Part shown: one piece after another, positions 23,613-30,546 of the stretch | Layout of the letters: each line of letters begins with the position of its first letter | How positions within the stretch are numbered: position 1 is the first letter of the stretch | Source of the DNA: Chitinophagaceae bacterium | GTDB taxonomy: Bacteria > Bacteroidota > Bacteroidia > Chitinophagales > Chitinophagaceae | Length of the DNA stretch: 38,329 nt | Assembly: GCA_947455605.1 (NCBI GenBank) | Contig: CANGOX010000026.1 | Location: forward strand, 1-38,329 | Direction of reading: 5' to 3' | The notes under the pieces: generated by a model | Told to the model about the DNA's origin: nothing | The model's database searches: none | What the model saw: the letters and a program-made list of their open reading frames with translations, nothing else | Program-made: the position numbers and the translations under genes

Positions 23613-24425
23613 ATGTCATTACAAGTTCAGATCCAGGAAGCCTGGAGTAACAGGGAATTATTGAAGGATTCAAAATACACAGATGCCGTTAAAGCCGTGA
23701 TCGAGGAAGTGGATAAGGGCCGTTTAAGAGTGGCATCTCCCACCGATAATGGCTGGGTGGTGAACGAATGGGTAAAACAGGCCATCCTGCTTTATTTTGG
23801 CGTTCAGCAAATGCAAACCTGGACCTTGCCTCCCTTTGAATTTTATGACAAAATGCTCCTGAAAAGTAATTATAAAGAACTGGGTGTGAGGGCTGTACCC
23901 CATGCTGTAGCCCGTTATGGTGCTTATATTGCCAAAAATGTGGTTTTAATGCCCAGCTATGTGAATATCGGGGCCTTTGTAGATGAGGGTTCCATGGTAG
24001 ATACCTGGGCCACCGTTGGCAGCTGCGCACAGATTGGCAAAGGCGTACACCTGAGTGGTGGCGTGGGTATTGGCGGGGTTTTGGAGCCTTTACAGGCTAG
24101 TCCCGTTATTATTGAAGATGGTTGCTTTATCGGCAGCCGTTGTATTGTGGTGGAAGGTGTGGTGGTAGAAAAAGAAGCAGTGCTGGGTGCTAATGTGGTA
24201 TTGACCCAATCTACCAAGATCATTGATGTAAGCGGAAGCGAACCGATCGAATATAAAGGCCGTGTTCCTGCCAGAAGTGTAGTAATACCGGGCAGTTACA
24301 CCAAAAAATTCAATGCAGGTGAATACCAGGTAAGTTGTGCTCTCATCATCGGCCAGCGTAAAGCCAGTACCGATCTGAAGACCAGCCTGAATGATGCTTT
24401 GAGAGAATTTAATGTAAGCGCGTAA
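23613..24425 (+). CDS. dapD: tetrahydrodipicolinate N-succinyltransferase
   Basis: A 270-residue acyltransferase of the lysine/diaminopimelate pathway, close to the usual 274. It transfers succinyl from succinyl-CoA to tetrahydrodipicolinate. After the N-terminal helical region come left-handed beta-helix hexapeptide repeats (GAFVDEGSMVDTWATVGSCA, QIGKGVHLSGGVGIGG, FIGSRCIVVEGVVVEKEAVLG). EPLQASPVIIEDG is specific for DapD. The start is chosen at MSLQVQIQEAW, downstream of the promoter. Confidence 0.96.
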   Translation: MSLQVQIQEAWSNRELLKDSKYTDAVKAVIEEVDKGRLRVASPTDNGWVVNEWVKQAILLYFGVQQMQTWTLPPFEFYDKMLLKSNYKELGVRAVPHAVARYGAYIAKNVVLMPSYVNIGAFVDEGSMVDTWATVGSCAQIGKGVHLSGGVGIGGVLEPLQASPVIIEDGCFIGSRCIVVEGVVVEKEAVLGANVVLTQSTKIIDVSGSEPIEYKGRVPARSVVIPGSYTKKFNAGEYQVSCALIIGQRKASTDLKTSLNDALREFNVSA

Positions 24426-24428
24426 TTA

Positions 24429-24504
24429 GTCCATAGACCATGGTCCATAGTCCATGGTCTATGTTTTCTTTCCTGCTATGGACTATCGACCATGGTCTAT
24501 GGAC
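24429..24504. repeat. 29-bp inverted repeat of the word CCATAGTCCATGG
   Basis: Arm 24429-24457 pairs with 24476-24504 at 27 of 29 positions, with an 18-base T-rich loop. Each arm also contains the palindrome GACCATGGTC, so nested folding is possible. It fills nearly the whole 87-bp gap between dapD and the DMT transporter gene; a further half-copy (CTATGGAC) overlaps the transporter start codon. Confidence 0.92.
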
Positions 24505-24512
24505 CACCCGCT

Positions 24513-25430
24513 ATGGACAAAAAGATCACACTCTCCGGTTTCCTCATCACACTTGCCGGAGCGATCTTGTTTTCTACCAAAGCCATCTTTGTAAAACTGG
24601 CTTTCCGGTCTACACCGGTAGACGCCGTAACCTTACTGGCGTTAAGGATGTTATTCTCTCTTCCGTTTTACCTGGTGGCAGCATGGATGGTTTCGAAAAA
24701 AGAGAATAAGCAGGAATTGACCACCAGTGACTGGTTAAAAGTAATTTCCCTGGGTATACTGGGTTATTATCTGAGCAGTCTGTTCGATTTTATCGGTCTG
24801 CAATATGTATCTGCCGGACTCGAAAGGTTGATCCTCTTCCTCTACCCCACTTTTGCGGTGCTCATCAATACCTTTTTCTACAAAACCAAATTGAATCGGG
24901 TACAGATCATAGCGCTGGTTCTCACTTATCTGGGTATTGGTATTGCGTATTATGGAGAGTTGAAACTGGACACTTCCAATCCCAAATTCTTCTTTGGTTC
25001 ATTCATGATCTTTTTATGCGCCGTTACCTATTCTTTTTATCTCGTAGGAACCGGCAGAATGGTACAGAAAGTAGGCGTAACCCGTTATACGGCGTATGCG
25101 ATGTTGGCTTCTACGGTAGGCATCTTTATCAATTTTCTGGTTACGCATCAGGTGGGTACCATTCCTTTCACAGCAGAACTAACCTGGTATGCGATTGCAC
25201 TAGCCATCGTAGCCACGGTGCTGCCTTCCTTTATGATGAGTAATGGAATGAAGAGCATTGGCAGTAACAATGTATCCATCATCACCAGTATCGGCCCTGT
25301 GTCTACAATAATACAGGCCCATTTCTTTTTGGGCGAACAGATCATTATGGCACAGGTATTCGGAACCGCTCTTGTGATCATTGGAGTGGTACTGATCGGC
25401 TGGCAATCCAAATATGCCGGTGAGAATTGA
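24513..25430 (+). CDS. EamA/DMT-superfamily transporter
   Basis: A 305-residue inner membrane protein with about ten membrane segments in two EamA repeats (the first from GFLITLAGAILFSTKAIFVK, the second from FGSFMIFLCAVTYSFYL). The loop sequence GPVSTIIQAHFFLGEQI near the end is typical. Such proteins export metabolites or amino acids; the substrate is unknown. The frame extends seven codons upstream (MVYGPPA) through the repeat, but those codons are palindrome sequence, so ATG 24513 is preferred. Confidence 0.9.
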   Translation: MDKKITLSGFLITLAGAILFSTKAIFVKLAFRSTPVDAVTLLALRMLFSLPFYLVAAWMVSKKENKQELTTSDWLKVISLGILGYYLSSLFDFIGLQYVSAGLERLILFLYPTFAVLINTFFYKTKLNRVQIIALVLTYLGIGIAYYGELKLDTSNPKFFFGSFMIFLCAVTYSFYLVGTGRMVQKVGVTRYTAYAMLASTVGIFINFLVTHQVGTIPFTAELTWYAIALAIVATVLPSFMMSNGMKSIGSNNVSIITSIGPVSTIIQAHFFLGEQIIMAQVFGTALVIIGVVLIGWQSKYAGEN

Positions 25431-25439
25431 CGGTTAAAT

Positions 25440-25482
25440 TTTCCTGTTTTCTTTACCGAAGCTTTCCTGTCGTTTACCGAGG
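25440..25482 (+). promoter_or_regulatory. direct repeats upstream of the LytTR operon, possible operator
   Basis: TTTCCTGTTTTCTTTACCGA (from 25440) is repeated as TTTCCTGTCGTTTACCGA (from 25463). The TTTACCGA parts are exactly 21 bp apart, about two helical turns, and the second copy ends 27 bp before the -33 element. LytTR regulators bind paired direct repeats of about this period, and the operon encodes one. The binding is inferred. Confidence 0.45.
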
Positions 25483-25508
25483 TTTTAGGGTGTGTTGCCT
25501 AAAGGCCA

Positions 25509-25539
25509 TTGACTTAAGCTATGGCACACGCTAGTTTTG
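25509..25539 (+). promoter_or_regulatory. promoter of the LiaF/LytS/LytTR operon
   Basis: TTG (25509-25511), a 20-base spacer and TAGTTTTG (25532-25539) form a full-consensus Bacteroidota promoter. Start of transcription near 25543 gives a leader of about 16 bases. Confidence 0.75.
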
Positions 25540-25558
25540 TTCCATAAAATACAAAACA

Positions 25559-26362
25559 ATGGAAAACGAGATCAAAGAAAATAACGAAAAAGACAGCAAC
25601 GAAACGTTCCAGAACAGAAGAAGGAATAACCGCTACCTCACCGGGCTGGTATTGATCCTGATCGGTGGTGCCTTACTGGTTGAAAGAATGGGGGTACCCG
25701 TACCCTACTGGTTATTTACCTGGCCCGTATTACTGATCGTGATCGGCATTTACAGTGGTATCAAACACAGTTTCCGCAATAGTTCCTGGATCATTTTGAT
25801 CGCCATCGGTTCCTTTTTTCTGGTAGATGATTTTTTGCCTGACCTAAGACTTGAACCGCTATTCTGGCCGGTGATCATTATCGGATTGGGGGTACTGTTT
25901 ATTATCAAACCCCGCAGGAAAGACAGGGACTGGAGATATGACGGTGATTGCGGTGGGCGTTTTCGGAGAAGAAGGGATACCGCTTTTCAAACTGACTGGC
26001 AGGAAACCGTTTCTGACAGCAGTGATTATATCCATATCCGATCTGTATTCAGTGGTGTGAAAAGGAATGTGCTGTCAAAGAATTTTAAAGGTGGCTCTAT
26101 TTCCTGTGTATTTGGCGGTGTGGAATTAGACCTTACCCAGGCAGATATTACCGACAAAGTGGTGATCCGTATGGAAGAAGTATTTGGAGGCACCAAAATG
26201 GTGATCCCCGCCGATTGGGTTGTGCAGAACGAGATCGATGGTATTTTCCATGGTGTAGAAGATAAAAGGAACTATCGTACCCATGTGGTACCTAATCCCA
26301 ACAAAGTGCTCATACTCCGCGGATCTGCTGTATTTGCAGGTATCGAGATCAGAACGTATTAA
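25559..26362 (+). CDS. LiaF-like membrane protein
   Basis: A 267-residue protein. A charged N-terminus is followed by three or four short membrane segments (TGLVLILIGGALLVE, WLFTWPVLLIVIGIY, WIILIAIGSFFLVDD, LFWPVIIIGLGVLFII; residues about 28-118). A cytoplasmic C-terminal beta-strand domain (SVFSGVKRNVLSKNFKGG, FGGVELDLTQADI, VFGGTKMVIPADW) is that of LiaF and related cell-envelope stress sensors. It is the first gene of a four-gene operon with a LytS-type kinase and LytTR regulator and probably modulates their signalling. Confidence 0.87.
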   Translation: MENEIKENNEKDSNETFQNRRRNNRYLTGLVLILIGGALLVERMGVPVPYWLFTWPVLLIVIGIYSGIKHSFRNSSWIILIAIGSFFLVDDFLPDLRLEPLFWPVIIIGLGVLFIIKPRRKDRDWRYDGDCGGRFRRRRDTAFQTDWQETVSDSSDYIHIRSVFSGVKRNVLSKNFKGGSISCVFGGVELDLTQADITDKVVIRMEEVFGGTKMVIPADWVVQNEIDGIFHGVEDKRNYRTHVVPNPNKVLILRGSAVFAGIEIRTY

Positions 26363-26391
26363 ACTCTTTAACCGTCAAAACCCATTCTGTT

Positions 26392-26748
26392 ATGAATTGG
26401 TATTTAGCGAAACTGGTTTACCGCATCCATTACAGCGATTGCGGCTATCAATCTGAATTTGATGAACAGCTCAGGCTGATCAAGGCAGAGGACAGGTTGC
26501 ATGCTTTTCAGAAAGCAAGACTGATTGGTGAAAAAGAAGAATACAGCCAGTTAACCCATGAATGTTCGCTTGTACGCTGGAAATTTATTGATGTTTGTGA
26601 ACTGCATGAGATGGATATAGAAATGGATGGTGCAGAAATGTATTCACAGATCAGCGCAAAGGAAAATGCAGATACGTACATTCGTACTACCCGAAAAAAA
26701 GCATTGTACCTGTACGACCAGGCCGTGTCAAATTTTACAGGGTCATAA
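26392..26748 (+). CDS. DUF4288 domain protein
   Basis: A 118-residue soluble protein beginning MNWYLAKLVYRIHYSDCGYQ and continuing FDEQLRLIKAEDRLHAFQKA, which fits DUF4288. The function is unknown. It is 29 bp downstream of the LiaF-like gene and 8 bp upstream of the kinase gene, so it belongs to the same operon. No catalytic motif is visible. Confidence 0.8.
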   Translation: MNWYLAKLVYRIHYSDCGYQSEFDEQLRLIKAEDRLHAFQKARLIGEKEEYSQLTHECSLVRWKFIDVCELHEMDIEMDGAEMYSQISAKENADTYIRTTRKKALYLYDQAVSNFTGS

Positions 26749-26756
26749 AGATTACC

Positions 26757-27806
26757 ATGCAAGGATCAACAAGAACCGTTTCACGAAAACTAAAACTGGG
26801 TATTGCGTTTGGCTTATGGTGGCCGTTCTGGATGGCGATGCACTATAGTGTGCTCAATAATTTCGGATTTAGTTTTGCAGAAAGTTTTGTTGACAGTGTA
26901 ACCAGCAATGTACTGCTCGCCGGGATCTGTCTGCTCATCATTAATAATATGCGCTATTACCTGCCGGGGAAAGAAAAATACTGGTATGTACTGGCCATCA
27001 GTTTGGCACTGAGTATTATCTGGCTGTTAACCACGCGTGTGGTTCTTTGGGCCTGTTTTAAACAGGATGATGCCTATACACAATCCCTAACCCGTTCTTC
27101 CAATGTTCGTTTTGCCTTTGGTTTTTTGATGACGGGTTGTTTAACCATGCTGAGTTTATTATGGTATACACAAAAAGAACAACAGGCTACAGACGAACTG
27201 AAGCGGGAAGCAGAAAAACTGGCGAAAGATGCCGAGCTGTTTAAATTAAGACAACAGCTTCAGCCGCATTTTTTATTCAATAGCCTGAACTCGATCAGTG
27301 CACTTGCAGGATCTCAACCCGAAAAAGCAAGGCATATGATCGAACAGCTTTCTGATTTTCTGCGGGGCACTATCAAAAAAGAAGAAAAACAACTGGTGAG
27401 TTTACAGGAAGAGATCAAATACCTGGAATTGTATCTGGATATTGAAAAGGTTCGCTTCGGGCATCGTTTGCAGACTACTATAGAAGTGGATGAACAAGCT
27501 TCGGGCCGGATGATCCCTTCACTGATCCTTCAGCCGGTTGTAGAGAATGCGATCAAATTCGGATTGTATGACACGATGGATGATGTGATGATCACCATCA
27601 AAGCGAATATAACTGATCAGGGGCTGAAGATATCAGTCAGTAATCCATTCGATCCGTTTACGGCAGCATCTGTACCGGGAACGGGCTTTGGGCTTGCGTC
27701 TATCAAAAGAAGACTGTACCTTTTATATGGCCGTAACAACCTGGTTGAGATACAGAAAGAAGCCACTATTTTTAATACTATATTGATCATACCCTCTTTT
27801 ACATGA
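26757..27806 (+). CDS. LytS/YehU-type sensor histidine kinase
   Basis: A 349-residue kinase. Four membrane segments lie in residues 12-137. A coiled-coil linker (KEQQATDELKREAEKLAKDA) leads to the His_kinase domain with the phosphorylated H171 in QLQPHFLFNSLNSISALAG. The ATPase part has VVENAIKFGL (N box) and GTGFGLASIKRRL (G box). There is no separate sensor domain, so sensing is probably in the membrane part or through the LiaF-like protein. The stop codon overlaps the LytTR gene start (ATGA), coupling their translation. Confidence 0.93.
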   Translation: MQGSTRTVSRKLKLGIAFGLWWPFWMAMHYSVLNNFGFSFAESFVDSVTSNVLLAGICLLIINNMRYYLPGKEKYWYVLAISLALSIIWLLTTRVVLWACFKQDDAYTQSLTRSSNVRFAFGFLMTGCLTMLSLLWYTQKEQQATDELKREAEKLAKDAELFKLRQQLQPHFLFNSLNSISALAGSQPEKARHMIEQLSDFLRGTIKKEEKQLVSLQEEIKYLELYLDIEKVRFGHRLQTTIEVDEQASGRMIPSLILQPVVENAIKFGLYDTMDDVMITIKANITDQGLKISVSNPFDPFTAASVPGTGFGLASIKRRLYLLYGRNNLVEIQKEATIFNTILIIPSFT

Positions 27807-28543
27807 CAAAAGCCATTATCATAGACGACGAACCCCTGGCACGCGGTATTGTGAAAGAATACCTCAGCAATCATACCGATATGGAAGTGGTGATGGAATG
27901 CGGTGATGGTTTTGAAGGGATCAAAGCCATACAGCAACACCAGCCCGATCTGATCTTTCTGGATATTCAAATGCCCAAGATCAATGGTTTTGAAATGCTG
28001 GAACTGATAGACAAGCCCCCTGCCGTTGTTTTTACAACGGCTTTTGAAGAATACGCCATCAAAGCATTTGAATCGCATGCCATTGATTATCTGTTGAAGC
28101 CATTCAGTAAGGATCGTTTTGAAAAAGCCATACAAAAATGGCGGCAGCAGAGCAGGCAGGAAAGAGAAGAAGCCACACAATCATTGATCAATAACCCCAC
28201 GATCAACCCTTCTCAGCAAAACCGTGTGGTGGTAAAAGATAATGGGAAGATCCGGATCATTCCTGTAAGCCAGATCCAATACCTGGAAGCCGCCGACGAT
28301 TATGTGAAGATCCACACGGCCGATGGTATCTTTCTGAAGAATAAGACCATGGGCTATTTTGAAGAAGCTTTGGAAGCACAGAATTTTATCCGCATACACA
28401 GATCCTATATCATCAATGTACAATTGATCACAAGGATAGACCCCTATGAAAAAGAAAATCATCTGGCCATCCTGAGCATTGGTGCCAAACTGCCGGTAAG
28501 TAAGGCCGGCTATGCCAAACTCAAGCAGGTATTGGGTATATAA
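27803..28543 (+). CDS. LytTR-family response regulator
   Basis: A 246-residue regulator. The receiver domain has the acidic pair in IIDDEP, phospho-acceptor D54 (LIFLDIQMPKINGFEML) and YLLKPFS. The LytTR DNA-binding domain starts near residue 140 (VVVKDNGKIRIIPVSQIQYL) and includes FIRIHRSYIINVQLI. It is the cognate partner of the overlapping kinase gene and may control its own operon through the direct repeats at 25440-25482. Confidence 0.94.
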   Translation: MTKAIIIDDEPLARGIVKEYLSNHTDMEVVMECGDGFEGIKAIQQHQPDLIFLDIQMPKINGFEMLELIDKPPAVVFTTAFEEYAIKAFESHAIDYLLKPFSKDRFEKAIQKWRQQSRQEREEATQSLINNPTINPSQQNRVVVKDNGKIRIIPVSQIQYLEAADDYVKIHTADGIFLKNKTMGYFEEALEAQNFIRIHRSYIINVQLITRIDPYEKENHLAILSIGAKLPVSKAGYAKLKQVLGI

Positions 28544-28545
28544 AA

Positions 28546-28571
28546 ATGCTGACCGGTTACCCGGTCAGCAT
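28546..28571. terminator. hairpin after the LytTR gene
   Basis: ATGCTGACCGG (28546-28556) pairs perfectly with CCGGTCAGCAT (28561-28571) around TTAC. It starts 3 bases after the stop codon. The T-run is missing on the plus strand, so it may work as an RNA 3'-end hairpin. It lies between convergent genes. Confidence 0.7.
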
Positions 28572-28608
28572 ACGTTATTCTAAAACAAAACCAGTTAGCC
28601 AGATTGTA

Positions 28609-29004
28609 TTAATACTGAAGCACGTTCCTTTTAGGAATGCTTTCCAAAATGGAAGGGATCATGAGAAAATCGCGTGATTTATCCAGAAAATAATCCGCAC
28701 CTAAACGAAGACATTCATCGCGGTATCCGGCGAAAGTATTATTGGTAAGCATGATCACCACCGGCTTTACCATCTGTGTAATATTCATTCTTCGCAACAT
28801 TTCAATGCCACTCATACCCGGCATATTGATATCGAGCACCATAATATCGGGCTGGTATCCGTCTAATAAGACCAATGCTTCTTCCGCACTGGTTACAGCT
28901 TCTGTTCTGCCTACATGTTTCACTTCCGATAGCAGAGATTTTAAACGCTGCAGTATCAATACCGTATCATCTATTAGTAAAACATTCAATCCTTTCTGGC
29001 CCAT
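28609..29004 (-). CDS. single-domain response regulator
   Basis: A 131-residue receiver domain without an output domain. IDD at 11-13, phospho-acceptor D58 (IMVLDINMPGMSG), a T/S position in VIMLTNN and the lysine in YFLDKS are all present, so it should be phosphorylatable. It may act as a phosphate sink or by protein contact. It is convergent with the LytTR operon and has no kinase next to it. Confidence 0.88.
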   Translation of the reverse strand: MGQKGLNVLLIDDTVLILQRLKSLLSEVKHVGRTEAVTSAEEALVLLDGYQPDIMVLDINMPGMSGIEMLRRMNITQMVKPVVIMLTNNTFAGYRDECLRLGADYFLDKSRDFLMIPSILESIPKRNVLQY

Positions 29005-29164
29005 GTGACTACCTATATATTATTGCCGAAAGTAAACTGATACACAAAAACAATATGTAACCTATGTTACAAAGCTTATGTAGTTCTTAAACTACCATAT
29101 ATCTATTAAAATATGATATGACTTTTTGTATATATTGACAAAGTTCACAGGAGGCTTTGCAACA

Positions 29165-29196
29165 AAAAAGCCCTGTAGCAGGCTACAAAGCTTTTT
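29165..29196. terminator. hairpin in gap 29005-29442
   Basis: AAAAAGC (29165-29171) pairs with GCTTTTT (29190-29196), and the inner TGTAG (29174-29178) with CTACA (29183-29187) around CAGG. It is terminator-like in both directions. No gene end is closer than 247 bp, so it may belong to a small RNA or a long 3' UTR of the NarL-type gene. The rest of this 438-bp gap shows nothing recognisable. Confidence 0.65.
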
Positions 29197-29442
29197 CAAT
29201 TCTTCCATATTGGTTTTTCCAGGAAAATAATATAACAAACATGCCAAGACATGTAAATTCCGGAACAGTAGTCATTCTAAGGATAGTGAGCGAAGGATAT
29301 GGATGATAAGGCGGGTAATAAAGGAAGTCAGGATATAAACATCAACTGGATTACCACAATGCAAATAACCAAAGATTATCACAATAAATACATAGTGATG
29401 AATCAGTAATCATGTAGTGATTATACTACTAAACTCCCTGAA

Positions 29443-30069
29443 TTAAATGATGTTGTTCATGATGGCGTACTTTACCAGATCTGCATTGTTTTGCAGGTGC
29501 ATTTTTTCCATGATGCGGGAACGATAGGTACTGATCGTATTTACGTTAAGTGAAAGGATCTCTCCGATTGCGGATATACTTTTACCGCTAACGATCATTT
29601 TAAATACTTCAAACTCCCTATCTGATAATTGTTCGTGAGGTGCCTGCGTACTATTCTGTTCGATGGATCCGGCCAATACTTCGGCTACTTCGCTGGTAAT
29701 ATATTTACGGCCGCTTAATATCTGCTGTACTGCTTTCACCAGTTCATATGGGGCACTTTCTTTGGTAAGATACCCGGAGGCACCGGCTTTGAGTGAACGA
29801 ACAGCGTATTGTTCCGGGGCATGCATGCTCAGCATCAGTACCGGTGTTTGTGGTGCATGTTCTTTGATCTGTTTAAGGATCTCAATACCTGAATATCCCG
29901 GCATACTGATATCGGAAATGATAATATCCCATTTTTCATTGATAGCTTTCTTCAACAGATCGGCCGAATCAGGCACATCATGTATATCCGCGAACGGGAA
30001 CGACTCAACCAGGATCTTGCGTAAACCTTCCCTTATTAATGTGTGATCATCTGCTATCAGGATTCTCAT
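29443..30069 (-). CDS. NarL/FixJ-type response regulator
   Basis: A 208-residue regulator. The receiver domain (MRILIADDHTLIREGL, D53 in IIISDISMPGYSG, GYLTKES) is joined to a LuxR-type HTH near residues 145-208 (LSDREFEVFKMIVSGKS, then AIGEILSLNVNTISTYRSRI). Its target genes and kinase are not in view. A TAnnTTTG element about 60 bases upstream is the likely promoter. Confidence 0.93.
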   Translation of the reverse strand: MRILIADDHTLIREGLRKILVESFPFADIHDVPDSADLLKKAINEKWDIIISDISMPGYSGIEILKQIKEHAPQTPVLMLSMHAPEQYAVRSLKAGASGYLTKESAPYELVKAVQQILSGRKYITSEVAEVLAGSIEQNSTQAPHEQLSDREFEVFKMIVSGKSISAIGEILSLNVNTISTYRSRIMEKMHLQNNADLVKYAIMNNII

Positions 30070-30130
30070 TAGGACTTTAATTTAAAACGATTACTTGAAA
30101 ATGATATTAAATTTAATAAGTATTTGAATG

Positions 30131-30138
30131 CAAAGTTA
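30131..30138 (-). promoter_or_regulatory. -7 element of the NarL-type gene
   Basis: TAACTTTG on the minus strand is an exact TAnnTTTG match, giving a leader of about 58 bases. No clear -33 TTG is seen. Confidence 0.45.
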
Positions 30139-30198
30139 ATATTAATTGAAGATTAAAATTGAGAATCCTTTTTAACATTTCTGCATTCAGAAAAAAGA

Positions 30199-30224
30199 CA
30201 AAGGAGCGAATATTCACTCCTTTG
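30199..30224. promoter_or_regulatory. 26-bp dyad symmetry in gap 30070-30529
   Basis: CAAAGGAG (30199-30206) is complementary to CTCCTTTG (30217-30224), and the centre GAATATTC is itself palindromic, so the whole 26 bp are symmetric but for one base pair. With almost no loop this resembles an operator more than a terminator. The 460-bp gap also holds GGGGGATTACCCCC (30293-30306) and the direct repeats listed next. Confidence 0.5.
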
Positions 30225-30351
30225 CAGGCTTTCAGAAATAATTGGTGTACATAGGTAATTGGATGATAAAATACAGCACTTAATTACTGTAAGGGGGATT
30301 ACCCCCAATCCTGCACAATTTAGTCCTAACCCATGATCCTTACACAGTTAT

Positions 30352-30384
30352 AAACACCGAATCAGTCGGGGGGAAACACCGAAT
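30352..30384 (+). promoter_or_regulatory. direct repeat AAACACCGAAT, period 22
   Basis: AAACACCGAAT occurs at 30352-30362 and again at 30374-30384, exactly two helical turns apart, 146 bp upstream of the first gene of the accessory cluster. It may be a regulator site. Confidence 0.4.
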
Positions 30385-30435
30385 TTGATTTATCTGCCTG
30401 CACAGGAAGGGCAACCGGTGTATCTCATTTAACGT

Positions 30436-30546
30436 ATGAAAAGAAAGTATGTTACAATAGCCGATTATGGATTAATTTACTGTTATCCCAAATCAGGCAG
30501 GCTATCACTGTGTTCAAGAGATATTTTTAATGCATCCAGAAGATAA
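30436..30546 (+). CDS. possible 36-residue upstream ORF
   Basis: A short frame (MKRKYVTIADYGLIYCYPKS, then 16 more residues) starts 94 bp before the glycosyltransferase gene and overlaps its start by 17 bases in another frame. If translated it could couple to the downstream gene. No family is recognised and it may be chance. Confidence 0.2.
   Translation: MKRKYVTIADYGLIYCYPKSGRLSLCSRDIFNASRR

Noticed and set aside
30199..30224. Intrinsic terminator for a leftward transcript
   Set aside because: The leftward side has a T-rich tail, but no leftward gene ends there and the dyad has practically no loop; an operator fits better.
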